Origin: Choristoneura fumiferana | Taxonomy: Eukaryota > Arthropoda > Insecta > Lepidoptera > Tortricidae | Direction: 5' to 3' | Assembly (NCBI RefSeq): GCF_025370935.1 | Contig: NC_133500.1 | Coordinates: 1,859,298-1,923,297 of the forward strand | Length of the DNA stretch: 64,000 nucleotides | Shown: positions 1 through 10,800 of the stretch, piece after piece | How positions within the stretch are numbered: position 1 is the first letter of the stretch | Layout: each line of letters starts with the position of its first letter | Notes under the pieces: generated by a model | The model's input: the letters and a program-made list of their open reading frames with translations, nothing else | The model's database searches: none | What the model was told of the DNA's origin: nothing | Translations under genes and position numbers: made by a program

Positions 1-48
1 TTGTGCATCACTATACACGGCACAGAAAAGTGCGTCACACTGAATCAG
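1..48 (+). CDS. Possible internal exon of the upstream gene (partial)
   Basis: From the window edge to a good donor (CAG|GTAAGA at 48/49), frame 1 is open for 16 codons and ends in phase 0. That phase fits the terminal exon at 1911. The acceptor, if any, lies outside the window. There is no similarity or phase-independent support, so this is only a candidate. An internal CACAG acceptor at 21-25 would give 23 nt, which does not fit phase 0. Confidence 0.3.
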
Positions 49-190
49 GTAAGACACGGCACAAAGCATCGCTGTCAACCCGCTTGACTGTTAGGGCAAT
101 AGGCAATATGCATGGAACACAATTTTCTCTTGAATAATTTAACTTAGTAGAAAATCGGAAATTAAAGCGAATGTCCTAAAAATCATCAAC

Positions 191-880
191 CATGATCATC
201 ATCATCATCAGCCAGAAGACATTTATTTATTTATTTATTCAATACAAAGTCAGGCTTACAGTTTGCACCAAAACGCCTAGCTCGTTAATACTTAATATAC
301 TATGCTAAAAATAACATTATTTTAGATAAAAGTGCTCCCCAACCATCGGCAAAAACGTCAGCATCCTGGATTTCAGTCAAAAATTCATTTAGCAGCGCAA
401 TTGCCCTGGCCGTTGGACAGTTCCTAGCTCTACGAGTCCTCAGCCCCGCCAACGCTGCGAATAAGTGATGGCGGCGGCGCACTCCCGCCCGTACATACAC
501 ATCCACTGAACAAAGGCCTCCCTCTTAAAACGCCACAATGAACGACAATTCGCCACTTGCATCCACCGTTTGCCCGCAATTCTCACGATGTCGTCAGTAC
601 GCCCGTGGGAGGCCTGCCAACGCTTCGTCTTCGGGTTCGCGGTCGCCACTCGAGAACTTTTCTCCTTCAACGGTTATCTGTTCTTCAAGCGATGTGGCCC
701 GCCCATTGCCTTCAACTTGCTTATTTTTACAGCTATGTCGGTCACCTTAGTTCTTCAACGAATTTCCGTATTCCGGATTCTATTGCGCAAATAAACTTCA
801 AGCATAGCTCTCTCCATAGCTCGTTGCGTGACTGAGCCTCCCCAAGAGGCCAACAGTCAAGGACCACGTCTCAGAGCTAT
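191..880 (-). mobile_element. 3' end of a non-LTR retrotransposon (LINE), minus strand
   Basis: Read on the minus strand, 440-670 encodes a fragment with GRTDDIVRIAGKRWMQVA, the tryptophan-rich C-terminal tail seen in many lepidopteran endonuclease/reverse transcriptase ORFs. The element ends in an ATC/GAT triplet tail at 191-210. The same tail (GACGTCCACTGCTGGACAAAGGCCTCC type) recurs at 8310-8430, 15950-16185, 19395-19480, 41910-42130 and 42255-42430. The copy is dead and split by another insertion at about 221-500. The LINE clade is not assigned. Confidence 0.75.
221..500. mobile_element. Element nested in the LINE tail
   Basis: The LINE tail reads AGCCAGAAGAC at 210-220 and resumes with ATCCACTGAACAAAGG at about 501. 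In intact copies (19411-19445) these two parts are contiguous. The intervening ~280 bp begins with an ATTT repeat and is therefore a later insertion. Its class is not recognised. Confidence 0.5.
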
Positions 881-1523
881 AAGTTATCACATCACCCGCA
901 ACAAACACTGATCGAAAACTCTAGTCTTCAGGCACTGCGGAATATTGAACAAGAAGACAATATCACGAATATTCCCGAACGCTGCCCATCCCAGTTGGAT
1001 TCTTCGGGCGACTTCTTCGAAATCATCAATAGATGTTGAAAAATAAGCAAGATATGGGCGATTGAAGTTGGCATTCCATCTCTTTGTAGAAAAATGAAAT
1101 ATAGTATGTACTTTCTGTGGCCGTCGTAGCATATGACGTTGAAAGTCTTTGACGGACTTCTCTGTCTAATCGACAATTTAAAACGTCCCTATATATAAAA
1201 TATATTTTAAAAAAATCTATCTCAATTTATCTAATCTAAATTTATAAGTTCTTATGATTTAAGTAATCCATGTCACAATAAAACACTGGCTAAATCGTTA
1301 TTTACTGGCCACCTTTCAATTACTGGCCACCTATACTAAAATTAATTCTATTTATAGCGATGACCAGAATACATTTTAGTAGTAGCACAGAATAACTAAT
1401 AGTACTAACGTAGTAGGTAGGGTCTTAGTAAGCCAGTATTGACACTTTATGCTAAAAATTAACTCTGTTTATTGGTGACTATATTAATTTTTAGTAAGGT
1501 GGCCAGTGATTGAACAGTGGCTA

Positions 1524-1759
1524 TACTTCGTTTTTTAGCATTAGAAAAAGAGTAAACAGTCTTGACGAGTCTTTTTATTGAAAAACGTTTTAAAAAATCA
1601 GTAGGTAACTATTACTTATGATACCAAAATCATGTAAATGATCATATGTCCTTGCAATTTGTTACTATTTGCTGTGACTTATTTTCCAAGAGTGTTTTTC
1701 AATAAAAAGACACGTCAAGATTGTTTACCTTCTTTCTAATGCTAAAAAAATGAGGTATA
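1524..1759. repeat. Inverted-repeat element (MITE-like)
   Basis: TACTTCGTTTTTTAGCATTAGAAAAAG at the left is mirrored by CTTTCTAATGCTAAAAAAATGAGGTATA at the right. Inside, the arms continue with the paired segments TCTTTTTATTGAAAAACG and TTTTTCAATAAAAAGACACG. The same termini bracket 59827-60200, so this is a repeat family. No coding capacity. Confidence 0.6.
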
Positions 1760-1910
1760 GTAAAGTAATTGACGATTTACCCTTGTCCATTAGAAATGTT
1801 GTTAATACATTTAACATTTTTTCGACAGTTCTTATATGGTGTCGTTCATGACTAAAAATGATAAATGCTTGGGTAAAGACAAATATTTTATCTTTCGTAT
1901 CTTATTGTAG

Positions 1911-2024
1911 CCCGGCAACGCTGCAGAAATCGCGAAGATGTTCCGAGTGTTCGTAGAGACAGAGAACGCGGTGGAAGCTCAGAGCGATTCTTCTGACCCT
2001 GTCCAAAGTGAAATTGACGTATAA
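1911..2024 (+). CDS. Terminal coding exon of an unrecognised upstream gene
   Basis: The acceptor CTTATTGTAG ends at 1910. The exon is open for 37 codons in phase 0 and stops at TAA 2022-2024. Two AATAAA signals follow within 30 nt (2036-2041 and 2047-2052). The peptide starts PGNAAEIAKMFRVFVETENA and ends acidic and serine-rich (QSDSSDPVQSEIDV). The stop plus immediate poly(A) signals make a real 3' exon likely. No domain is recognised, and it does not resemble the terminal exons of genes A or B. Upstream exons would lie at the window edge or beyond it. Confidence 0.55.
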   Translation, partial: PGNAAEIAKMFRVFVETENAVEAQSDSSDPVQSEIDV

Positions 2025-2035
2025 ACTTTTTCTTC

Positions 2036-2052
2036 AATAAACGTTTAATAAA
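2036..2052 (+). terminator. Poly(A) signals after the 1911-2024 exon
   Basis: Two AATAAA hexamers lie 12 and 23 nt after the TAA codon. They support a transcript 3' end at roughly 2065-2080. Confidence 0.55.
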
Positions 2053-2351
2053 TTACGAGACTTTTATTCACTAAACTTTATTTTACACGTGACTTCGTTT
2101 GTGTACTATTGTGCAGGATTCGTTCTAATAAAGGTACTTACTAAGCAATAAAGAATCATCTACCATTTTCGTTATAGTTAACGATAACGATAACGATCTA
2201 CCATTTTCATTTCGTCATTTCATAAAAATTATTTATTTCTGCATTTCATAAGGTGATAATAATAAAATCTAAAATAAAGAAGCGAAACACCCCGAAATAG
2301 TCCGAAACATGTCGAGTTAAACTCGATTTAAGACGAGAGGTATCTGTTACA

Positions 2352-4748
2352 ATATCGATACCTCCTACGTATACTGGTACAAGTGACAAATTTCTGATTT
2401 TTAGTTTTTTGCAATTTTGTGATTAATATTTCCTTGTTTACCTACCACAAAAAATTTGGACGGATATTCCTATTAGTTTTGGAAATAAAGTGACGTATAT
2501 GAATGCATCTAACACCGTTTTGCTAATCGGTACAACGTATACTGAGGCAACCGACATGCACCACTATACGCGGCACCGATATTGTCGCGGGGCCAGGGAA
2601 GTCGAGTGTAACTGGCAGTTGCCTCAGTGTACGCGCTAGCCGTCGCTGCGTGCGGACCGTTTAAACTGTTCTACGAGCACATAATTTGATAGTATATATA
2701 AAAAAAACATGTTTTGGTTTGGCAAGACCACAATAGCCGTATTTCTCATAGACAGTCATGGAAACTAAATCTAATGTGAAACCTTTTCGTGATCTATTTC
2801 GCTATGATTTCTTTGGCAAATGTATGGGATGTCAACATAACATTGGTAGTACAACGGTTCCACCCCAGTACCAGTACGTGATTCAATTTCCTCGGCTATA
2901 CCTACATGTACGCGTGCTAGAAATATAACATTGCAGTATTACATTGCATTTTGGTAGTTGAGCATCCCCAAAAAGAAGGCGAAGGCATGCATGCTTTAAT
3001 TAAAATGAGAACAGTAAATTTCAATATACCTACAGGTTGATAAAAAAAATCCTGTACTATACTGTAACCCATATTAGGGCTACTGATTACTAATACGATA
3101 TAAGTGGGAAAACATCGAAATTAGAAAGTCTTCTTGCGACTCCACTTCCATACAAAACTTTTTTTTTCGAATCACAGTATTTTTCTACTTGGATCATATT
3201 AGTAATTAGTAGCCCTAATGTGGTTTAAAGTACAGGTTTTTAATAACACCCTATACACATTTTTTTATACACACCTAAGAAATGGTACCTGGCTATGTAT
3301 ATGGCGAAAACGGGTAAACCGTATGAAGTTATAGAAGTTTCCCAAGACTCAGAAACAGACACAAAATTTAAATCTATTGTCAAGAAGACATTAATATATA
3401 AGGCGTATTATTAAAATTAATGATTATATCATGGATAGGGAAATTTGGAAATAATTCCGATCCGCATTGGCGAGTGCTTACTCCAAATAGCGAATTGAGA
3501 ACTGTTTTAAATATGTAGTCGTGCTAAATACTTGTGATGTATAGATATCACTAAAATATGATTGTAAATCTGTTTACAAAATATACCTAGGTTTATTGCC
3601 AGACTCTTCTCAACAGAGGTTTTTACGAACCGGTGGTAAATTTTTGACATTCATAAGTGCTTGTTACAATTTAAATTGAATAAAGATATTTTGACTTTGA
3701 CTCAATATTTCATGTCAAAGCTTGTCTTAAGCAAAGTGCCAATCAGACTCGCGCACGAAGGGTTCCGTACCATCTATACAACTTCATTAGGATTAGCAAA
3801 AAAATGGCAAAAAAAAACATTTGTTGTATGGGGTCCCCTTAAATATTTATTCTGATCTATTTTTTGTTATATATATATTATATCGACTACAGTTATACAT
3901 AATCTGTGAAAATTTCAACTGTCTCACTATCATGGTTCATGAGATACAGCCTGGTGACAGACGGACGGACAGCGAAGTAGTATAAAGTAGTAGGGTTTCC
4001 GTTTATACCCTTTGGGTACGGAACCCTGAAGAGGCACAAAAAGCTAAACCGTTATGTGGATACAAATGGGTGCGATGCGATATGTATCACATGAGGAACC
4101 TTTCACAATAAAATATGAGTACACATTTGAACAGGAATACGAATCCATTGAATGTGCTTCCATTAATTTAAAGCACTTAATACAATTACTTTTCTTAATA
4201 AAACCATTTATATTTCAAGTGAGGTTTTTTATAAAGGTATATTTCTGTATTTTGTATAGCACGTTTAAAACATTACTAGCGGTATATTGGTACAAGTGGC
4301 ATGCTAATGTTAGCGTATATTGATGCAAGTGATAAAAACGTTTATAAATCAATAGATGAAGGTAAAAGAGCATCTGTTTTATTGTTCATTGCAAGCCATA
4401 TAAGTATTTCATCTAAAAATTCATATACAATATAAAAATATCGTTAGATCAGTAATCTACGCATTACGCCGTATACTGGAGCAAGTGGTAATTAGCTCAG
4501 TATACCGCACAACTACAAGATGTAAAATACGCGTATAGTAGTGTATCTGCAATTTTCTCAAAAACTATAAGAAATTTCAAAATTCCATGAATACAGGTAG
4601 AAAGCAAATATTTTCTTTGGAACCAATGCAAAATTTTGAAAAGTTATATCATCAAATGAGAAAGTTACAGGTTTTGGAACCTTTGAACAGCTCTCCTGTA
4701 AATTTATGATTATGCACTTGTACCAGTATACGTAGGAGGTGTCGATAT
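2352..4748. mobile_element. 2.4 kb DNA element with 34-bp terminal inverted repeats
   Basis: The left end 2352-2385 (ATATCGATACCTCCTACG...) is the reverse complement of 4715-4748 with 33 of 34 bases matching. The core GTATACTGGTACAAGTG recurs in degenerate form inside the right end (about 4284, 4316 and 4472), like subterminal transposase-binding repeats. No transposase ORF is visible, so the copy is non-autonomous. It contains older nested repeats, including a palindrome at 3051-3235 and an ACGGAACCCT-type repeat at about 3720-4030. Confidence 0.7.
3051..3235. repeat. Palindromic repeat nested in the TIR element
   Basis: CTGTACTATACTGTAACCCATATTAGGGCTACTGATTACTAAT at the left pairs imperfectly with ATTAGTAATTAGTAGCCCTAATGTGGTTTAAAGTACAG at the right. 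It is a fold-back MITE of about 185 bp. Confidence 0.55.
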
Positions 4749-5275
4749 CATTTAATATGACTGAGTCTCACTGACTGTTTCATCTCCAAAATCTAAAAAC
4801 ATATGAAATTGTTGGAAATTAAGTGATACCCGTGACCCGTATGCTAATAAATACTCGTAGTTAAAGGTAACGGCGAATTGTAAAAACAAATTAAGAATAT
4901 AATTTAGACTAAAACGTAGGTAGATACTTATTTTTATGGATATAAGCTCTCGGTGTTTTTTTTTTTTCAACTTGATACCACCACAGATTCCCAAGGAAAA
5001 GAGTCTTGACAGGCTGATAGACAGGCGGAAAACATTTTATGTATAATTATGCACAAAAATAAATACAATACAATATTATTTATTGCACACCACAAATCCG
5101 TATAAAAAAATGTAAAGATATTTAATACAAATTTATACAATATTTTTGTGCTTATACTACTAGGTAACCATCTATGGACATTGTGTTTGAAATAAATGGA
5201 TTATTATTATATTATGGACACAAATTCAGGATAGACAATAGGCCGTCTTATCTCTTAAAATCACTTCATCGCTTT

Positions 5276-5520
5276 GACGACCGGATGGCCAATGGGTCAG
5301 AGAACCTGACTACGAAGCTTGAGGTCCTGGGTTCGATTCCCGTCCGGGGCAGATATTATTATCAAAATTGAATAATACGAATGTTTGTTCGCGGGTCTTG
5401 GATGTTGTATGTATATATTTATCTATATAGGTATGTTTATCCATAGCACAAGTTTTGCTTAGTCTTAGTTTGAGACTATAATAGGTCAATGTGGCGTCAA
5501 GTCTCCCATGATATTTTATT
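5276..5520 (+). mobile_element. tRNA-headed SINE, family 1 (old copy)
   Basis: The head has a tRNA-like A box (GGATGGCCAATGGGTCAGAG) and a B box (GGTTCGATTCC). A fixed body follows (CGAATGTTTGTTCGCGGGTCTTGG) that ends near a TATTT-rich tail. Other copies are at 14341-14588 (minus) and 57764-58035 (plus). Confidence 0.7.
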
Positions 5521-6375
5521 TAAAGCGATCTCTTCCTGACAACTATTTGAGTTCAGAACTTGTAATTATGTTAAAAATAGATGAACTTAACGTAACGTTG
5601 AAAGGACAAAACCAGTCAACTTTTGAATGTGGGAAAAAAAATAACTCTAAGTGAAAGTGTAGATACTTACAGAAATTGTTCTATTAGGACCCTTTACAGG
5701 TAAATCTATTCAAAATTATCTAAATATTCGTTTGCTCTTAAGTAGTATAATATAAAAATAGATTAGGTACAAGAAAAAAACTAAAACTACATTAAAATTA
5801 AATAGACTAAAACGATAATAAAGGCATGCAGGTACCAATGATGCTGGCAGCATTTCCCGCTGGATCGTAAGACTGATGCGTTAAGCAAAGAAACTGCCAG
5901 CTCTTCGGTCTCCTGTGGTATCTCTGAGTCTTCTTGATACATCCTTGAAGAGACTCAGAGCACCAGGGTTATGATCGATGTGTCGATGGTATACCTTCAC
6001 TTGACCGAATTTCATTTGCCCGAATTTCATGTGCTATAAATATTTAACCGCCATAATATTGTTTCTTGTAAATTTATTTTCACTACTCATTGTTTACCAT
6101 ATTAATCAAATGACAGAATCTTTGTTTCCCATAATATTCATTTCAATAATTTCATTTTTCATAATCATTGTAAGACATAAGTACCTATCACATGCCATCA
6201 TATCATTTGCCATCCATGTAAATCCCGTACGTCAAACAAACCTTTGAATTAGGTAAATTTTAATCACATAGATTAGGTTACGTTAGAACTCCGACTTTTG
6301 ATCTGTGCGGGCGAGCGAAGCGAGCGAGCAAGACAGTTCGGAGCAGAAGCGACTCGGATAGGTTAGGTTAAGAAC

Positions 6376-6406
6376 GCTAAGGCGGGAGCTTAGCTCCCGC
6401 CTTAGC
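6376..6406. repeat. Perfect GC-rich hairpin
   Basis: GCTAAGGCGGGAGC, a TTA loop, then GCTCCCGCCTTAGC: 14 paired bases in AT-rich surroundings. It follows a GAGCGAAGCGAGCGAGC stretch of the kind seen in lepidopteran repeats. Probably part of a mobile element rather than a gene signal. Confidence 0.5.
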
Positions 6407-7736
6407 CTTCGATGTTAGGTTTTTTTTTACAGCAGCCGGATAATAAAGATAATACATAGATTAGTAATAGAAAAAAGCAATTTTAATCAATCATAATCAA
6501 AATAAACACCATTTAGTATGGCGTTTGAATATTCTATTAAATAATATTATTGCACTTAATAATATGGAAAACAATACGTATTGCATTCGTATCATTATGG
6601 CATCTAATTTTCGGGAAATAAGAAAATATCAAATAAATTTTCTGGTAAACGAAACATTCGGACAAATGAAGTTTCGGGCATATAACTTCGGGCAAATGAA
6701 ATTATGGCATATAACTTTCGGGCAAACAATAGATAACCTGTATCGATGATAGTATATCGTTTTAGCGGTCCGAGGGTCACCAACGGTGCTGGCTGAAAAT
6801 CAGCGCTGGGGTGTTTTTAACGATTCAGCATTATGCTGAGCCAGTGTCCGATTCAGAACCGCAATGACACATACCGTTCCTCGTGTTGTTCATTTGTAGG
6901 TACTTAATATTGTTGTGTCTTGTGTTGTGAATAAAATCCTTATGCGTAAACATCAATAAGTGAGAGGGTTTTTATTTGGAAAGGTGCTAAGTAAAATCAG
7001 CAACATCTTTAGCCTAACGTTCATCCACCATAACCTTTCGTATATTTTTTTTTACAGTTCAATGGCAAAACCAACTGCAGAACCATATTTAAAAAAACTA
7101 ACTAATATTTAGTCTAAGGCCCTCATCACACTTGCGAGTAGCGAGCGTATTTTGCACAGATTACTCTGAGAACTAACGTTCAGAGTGTTCAGACGGGTAA
7201 CTTCCATAGAAAAAAAAAATCGCTTATAGATTTTGACAGTTACTTTTTTTTAATTCTTTAATTCATGGGGCTGTGACATTTTCTGTTATGCCAAAAAAGA
7301 AGAACCGTCAGAGACAATGCGAGTATTTTTTCAATGAAGACAACCGGCCGTGGTATTATTTGTATGAAGGTATCACCACGGTAGTACTATTAGTTATTCT
7401 GTGGTATCACGCAACGAGTTTGCCGCGACTGATATGTGTAAAGAAAACACGCTCGTAACTCGCAAGTATGATAAGGCCTTAACAAGCACTAATAAATATC
7501 ACTAAGTCCTCAAATAATCTTCCAATAACTAGTTACAGGCAAGAAACTGTTCAACAACATTAGAATTCTTCAACCATCCAATCCTAAACCAGCACATCAT
7601 GGTTTGAAGCCGAACAATTAGCACCTAACGGCATAGCACCTGAAATTGCATTTATAATCGATTAGCTTATTGAAATTTAGTCAGTTCAAATTGATTTACG
7701 CAGTGTGAATTAAACAAGTGGCTAATTAGCGAGTGT

Positions 7737-7744
7737 TATAAATA
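7737..7744 (+). promoter_or_regulatory. TATA box of gene A
   Basis: TATAAATA lies 47 nt upstream of the ATG. Initiation would fall near 7767 and leave a 5' UTR of under 20 nt. Genes B and C have TATA boxes 70 and 43 nt before their ATGs. Confidence 0.7.
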
Positions 7745-7783
7745 GGAGTTGGAAGGAAAGGCCTGTACTCCTAAATCTTCGCC

Positions 7784-7864
7784 ATGGGAAGTAGAGTAAT
7801 TTTCCTGGTTTGTTGGTTCATTGTTGCGATCTCAGGATATGATTCTTTCGACGACGGATACAAT
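7784..7864 (+). CDS. Gene A exon 1: start and signal peptide (81 nt)
   Basis: ATG in context GCCATGG, 27 codons, donor GTAAGA. The signal core is FLVCWFIVAISG, followed by an acidic YDSFDDGYN mature start. Confidence 0.85.
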
Positions 7865-10800
7865 GTAAGATTTTTTTCTTTTTAACCTCCCGTGTAAAAA
7901 GAGGGGTGTAGGTAATAAGTTTGACGCCAATGTCGGTCTGTCTGTGCTCGTATCATATCGGACGGACCGATTTTGCCTCTACAAGCTTCTATTTTACTTA
8001 AGCTCAGAGGTATATATTTGTTTGTATGCTTCCAATTTTACAAGTTAATTTTGATCCACTTCTAGTGGTCCGATTTACAAATTTTAGTATACATACATAC
8101 TTAATGTATGTAGATTGAATGACAATGCAAGTACAATCAAGAAAAGTACAATCGTCAAAAAACTCCTTTAAAACTAAAATGTCATTTTTAAGTTTTAATT
8201 TGTTGTAGTAATTTTAACAAATGATTTAACCAGTTCCAGCATGAATATAAACTTGTTCAAAACAATACAAAAAATGTTCACCATTTAGTATTTTATACGA
8301 CTAGCTGTCGGTAGGCCTCCAACAAGATGGAGTGACGACCTGGCGGAAAGCACAAGACCGGTCTGAGTGAAGGGCCTCGGTGGAGGCCTAATGTCCAGCA
8401 GTGGACGTCTTTCGGCTGACATGATGATGATTTAGTATTTTATGTAAGAAAATTCATCATCATCATCATCATCATCCCAGTCTATACACGTCCCACTGCT
8501 GGGCACAGGCCTCCTCTCAGAACAAGAGGGCTTGGGCCATAGTTCCCACGCGGGCCCAGTGCGGATTGGGAACTTCGCACGCACCATTGAATCGCTTCTG
8601 CAGGCTTGTGCAGGTTTCCTCACGATGTTTTCCTTCACCGCGAAGCTCGTGGTAAATTTCAAAAGTAATCTCGTAAGAAAATTATTGTGTGGTAATTTAA
8701 AACAATTCAACAAATGCGAGGTCGTACAGCAGGGCTACTCGAAGTTCGTGTCGTGCGGTCCCTCTGACACTTATTCTATTTAATACGAGAGCGAGAGGGA
8801 CGGTACGATACGAACTTCGAAAATACAAACTAAGGCATGGATGCACAGAAAAACCAGAAAAAGAGACCGGCGCTGGGAATCGAACCCAGGTCCTCAGCAA
8901 TCCGTGCTGCGTGCTATAACCCCTACACCACCGCTGGACAGGAATCTAGACACGAATTTTTCCTATGCATACATATCTCAGGTTGCTTATTTCTACTACG
9001 CTACTTATGCTTATGCTTATGCTTCGAGTTTCGTAGTAGTCCTGCAGTACACTAACCATGTTTTATGTTTTACAGAATGATATTATGGGCCTCTCAAACT
9101 CAGTTTCTGGCGCCAACCTAAGGGTAATAATTTCGTTTGCATTTTTTTTACATTGCTCCTCTCTTACCAACTTAACGTTGACAGAAGAGATACTAAATAA
9201 TAGAGAGATAAATTTGTATTCGTCTGTGTATCCTATAAGAAGGTAGATTATGATCGTATTGGATTATTATCGTATGTTTCAAATTATTAATTGATAGTTT
9301 ATTAGTTGATATTATAGTTGATACTCGTAGTGTAGCTTGATTAATGTATAAAACTAAATACACCAAAGAGCTATATTTTAGCTCTGTCATTCTATGTGGA
9401 TAACTCGTCAAGCGAGTATTCAAGTGTAAGTAACTCCAGCTTAAATTAATGAACAAATCTTTTTTCAGTTGTTGCCACTTGTACATAAGGTATGTTTCGT
9501 TGGTTCCTTGCTTTTTTATGGAAAAATACATTATATGAACCAATGTTTGTAACAGTTTTAATTATTTGGTAATTACACCGTATGTGTGTTACCGGCAGCC
9601 AGGCTTTTTTAAGGGTAATAAAGTAACGTACCATTGCTGTAAATTAACCGTCGTGTCATTAATTTAATTAATAAACTTAAATTCAGACTTTGTTAACTTT
9701 CTAACAAAATTATAATTACCAGCAATGTACAGCAAAGTAACACATAACAAACAATAATAATCAAAGTATCTGTCGGCTGTCATTTACACTTACTTGTCAA
9801 TTTACTTTGCTGTACATTGCTGGCAATTATAATTTCTTTACAAACTTAATAGCCTGCATTTTAGTTTATTAATTAAATTAATGTCGTGCTTAAGTTACAG
9901 AAATGCGTTACTTTAACCTCCCTTAAAAAAGCCTGACTGCCGGTAACACACTGTATGTTTGTTACGGGATTTAGACTGTTACTGTGCCAAAATATCGGGA
10001 GCTCATTAAAGCCCCATTTAGACAATACGAGGCATTGTATACAAGTTTTACTACATTACGTTATTTGTTTGATCAACTGAATTCACTGTCTCTCAATAGT
10101 CTGCAATGTAACGCATGTGCAAGTTCTTGTATCGTCGAAATAGGGCTTAAAAGTAATCACTGCCTACATCCATACTAATATTGTAAATGTGAAAGTGTGT
10201 TTGTATGTATGTTTGCCCGTCTTTCACGTCGAAACGGAGCGACGGATCGACGTGATTTTTGGCATAGAGATAGTTTATGGGCCAGAGAGTGACATAGGCT
10301 ACTTTTTATCCCGGAAAAATGCACAGTTCCCGAGGAAGGAGCGCGTGATAACCGAATTCCACACGGGCGGAGCCGCGGCCAAAAGCTAGTCTAATAAATA
10401 TCATCTACTATCTAAGGACCGGTTTCGCCACTCATTGATAAAATTTATGTAACATATAAATGTGATGCCGTCTCTGTTAATTCGCACAAAACAAACAGAG
10501 ACGACATCACAGATATCCGATGTAAAATTTATAAATTTGTTATTTAATTTTTAATAATTGTTCTTTACACGCATAGCTCGTGGTAAGTACCAAGATTTAT
10601 AAATCGTGTAGCAGCCGCTTTTTTCAGTAGGTAACAATGCACAGAAAAACCAGAAAAAGAGACCAGCACTGGGAATCGAACCCAGGTCCTCAGCAATCCG
10701 TGCTGCGTGCTATAACCCCTACACCACTGCTGGACAGGAATCTAGACACGAATTTTTCCTATGCATACATATCTCAGATTGCTTATTTCTACTATGCTAC

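Larger units (their letters stand above)
2053..7736. other. Intergenic region with no supported host exon
   Basis: I see no exon pair with good splice sites or a start exon here. The content is a long-TIR DNA element (2352-4748), a SINE (5276-5520), degenerate TTCGGGCAAATGAAATT-type repeats (about 6000-6730) and AT-rich sequence. Short open frames such as 5174-5371, 6029-6247 and 7273-7458 overlap repeats or lack any coding signature. Confidence 0.6.

Noticed and set aside
5276..5360. tRNA-like sequence with A and B boxes
   Set aside because: The head is followed by a fixed body and TATTT tail and is repeated at 14341 and 57764, so it is a SINE and not a tRNA gene. The same applies to the tRNA-like heads at 17850, 60848, 62290, 8900, 10690, 38800 and 60620.
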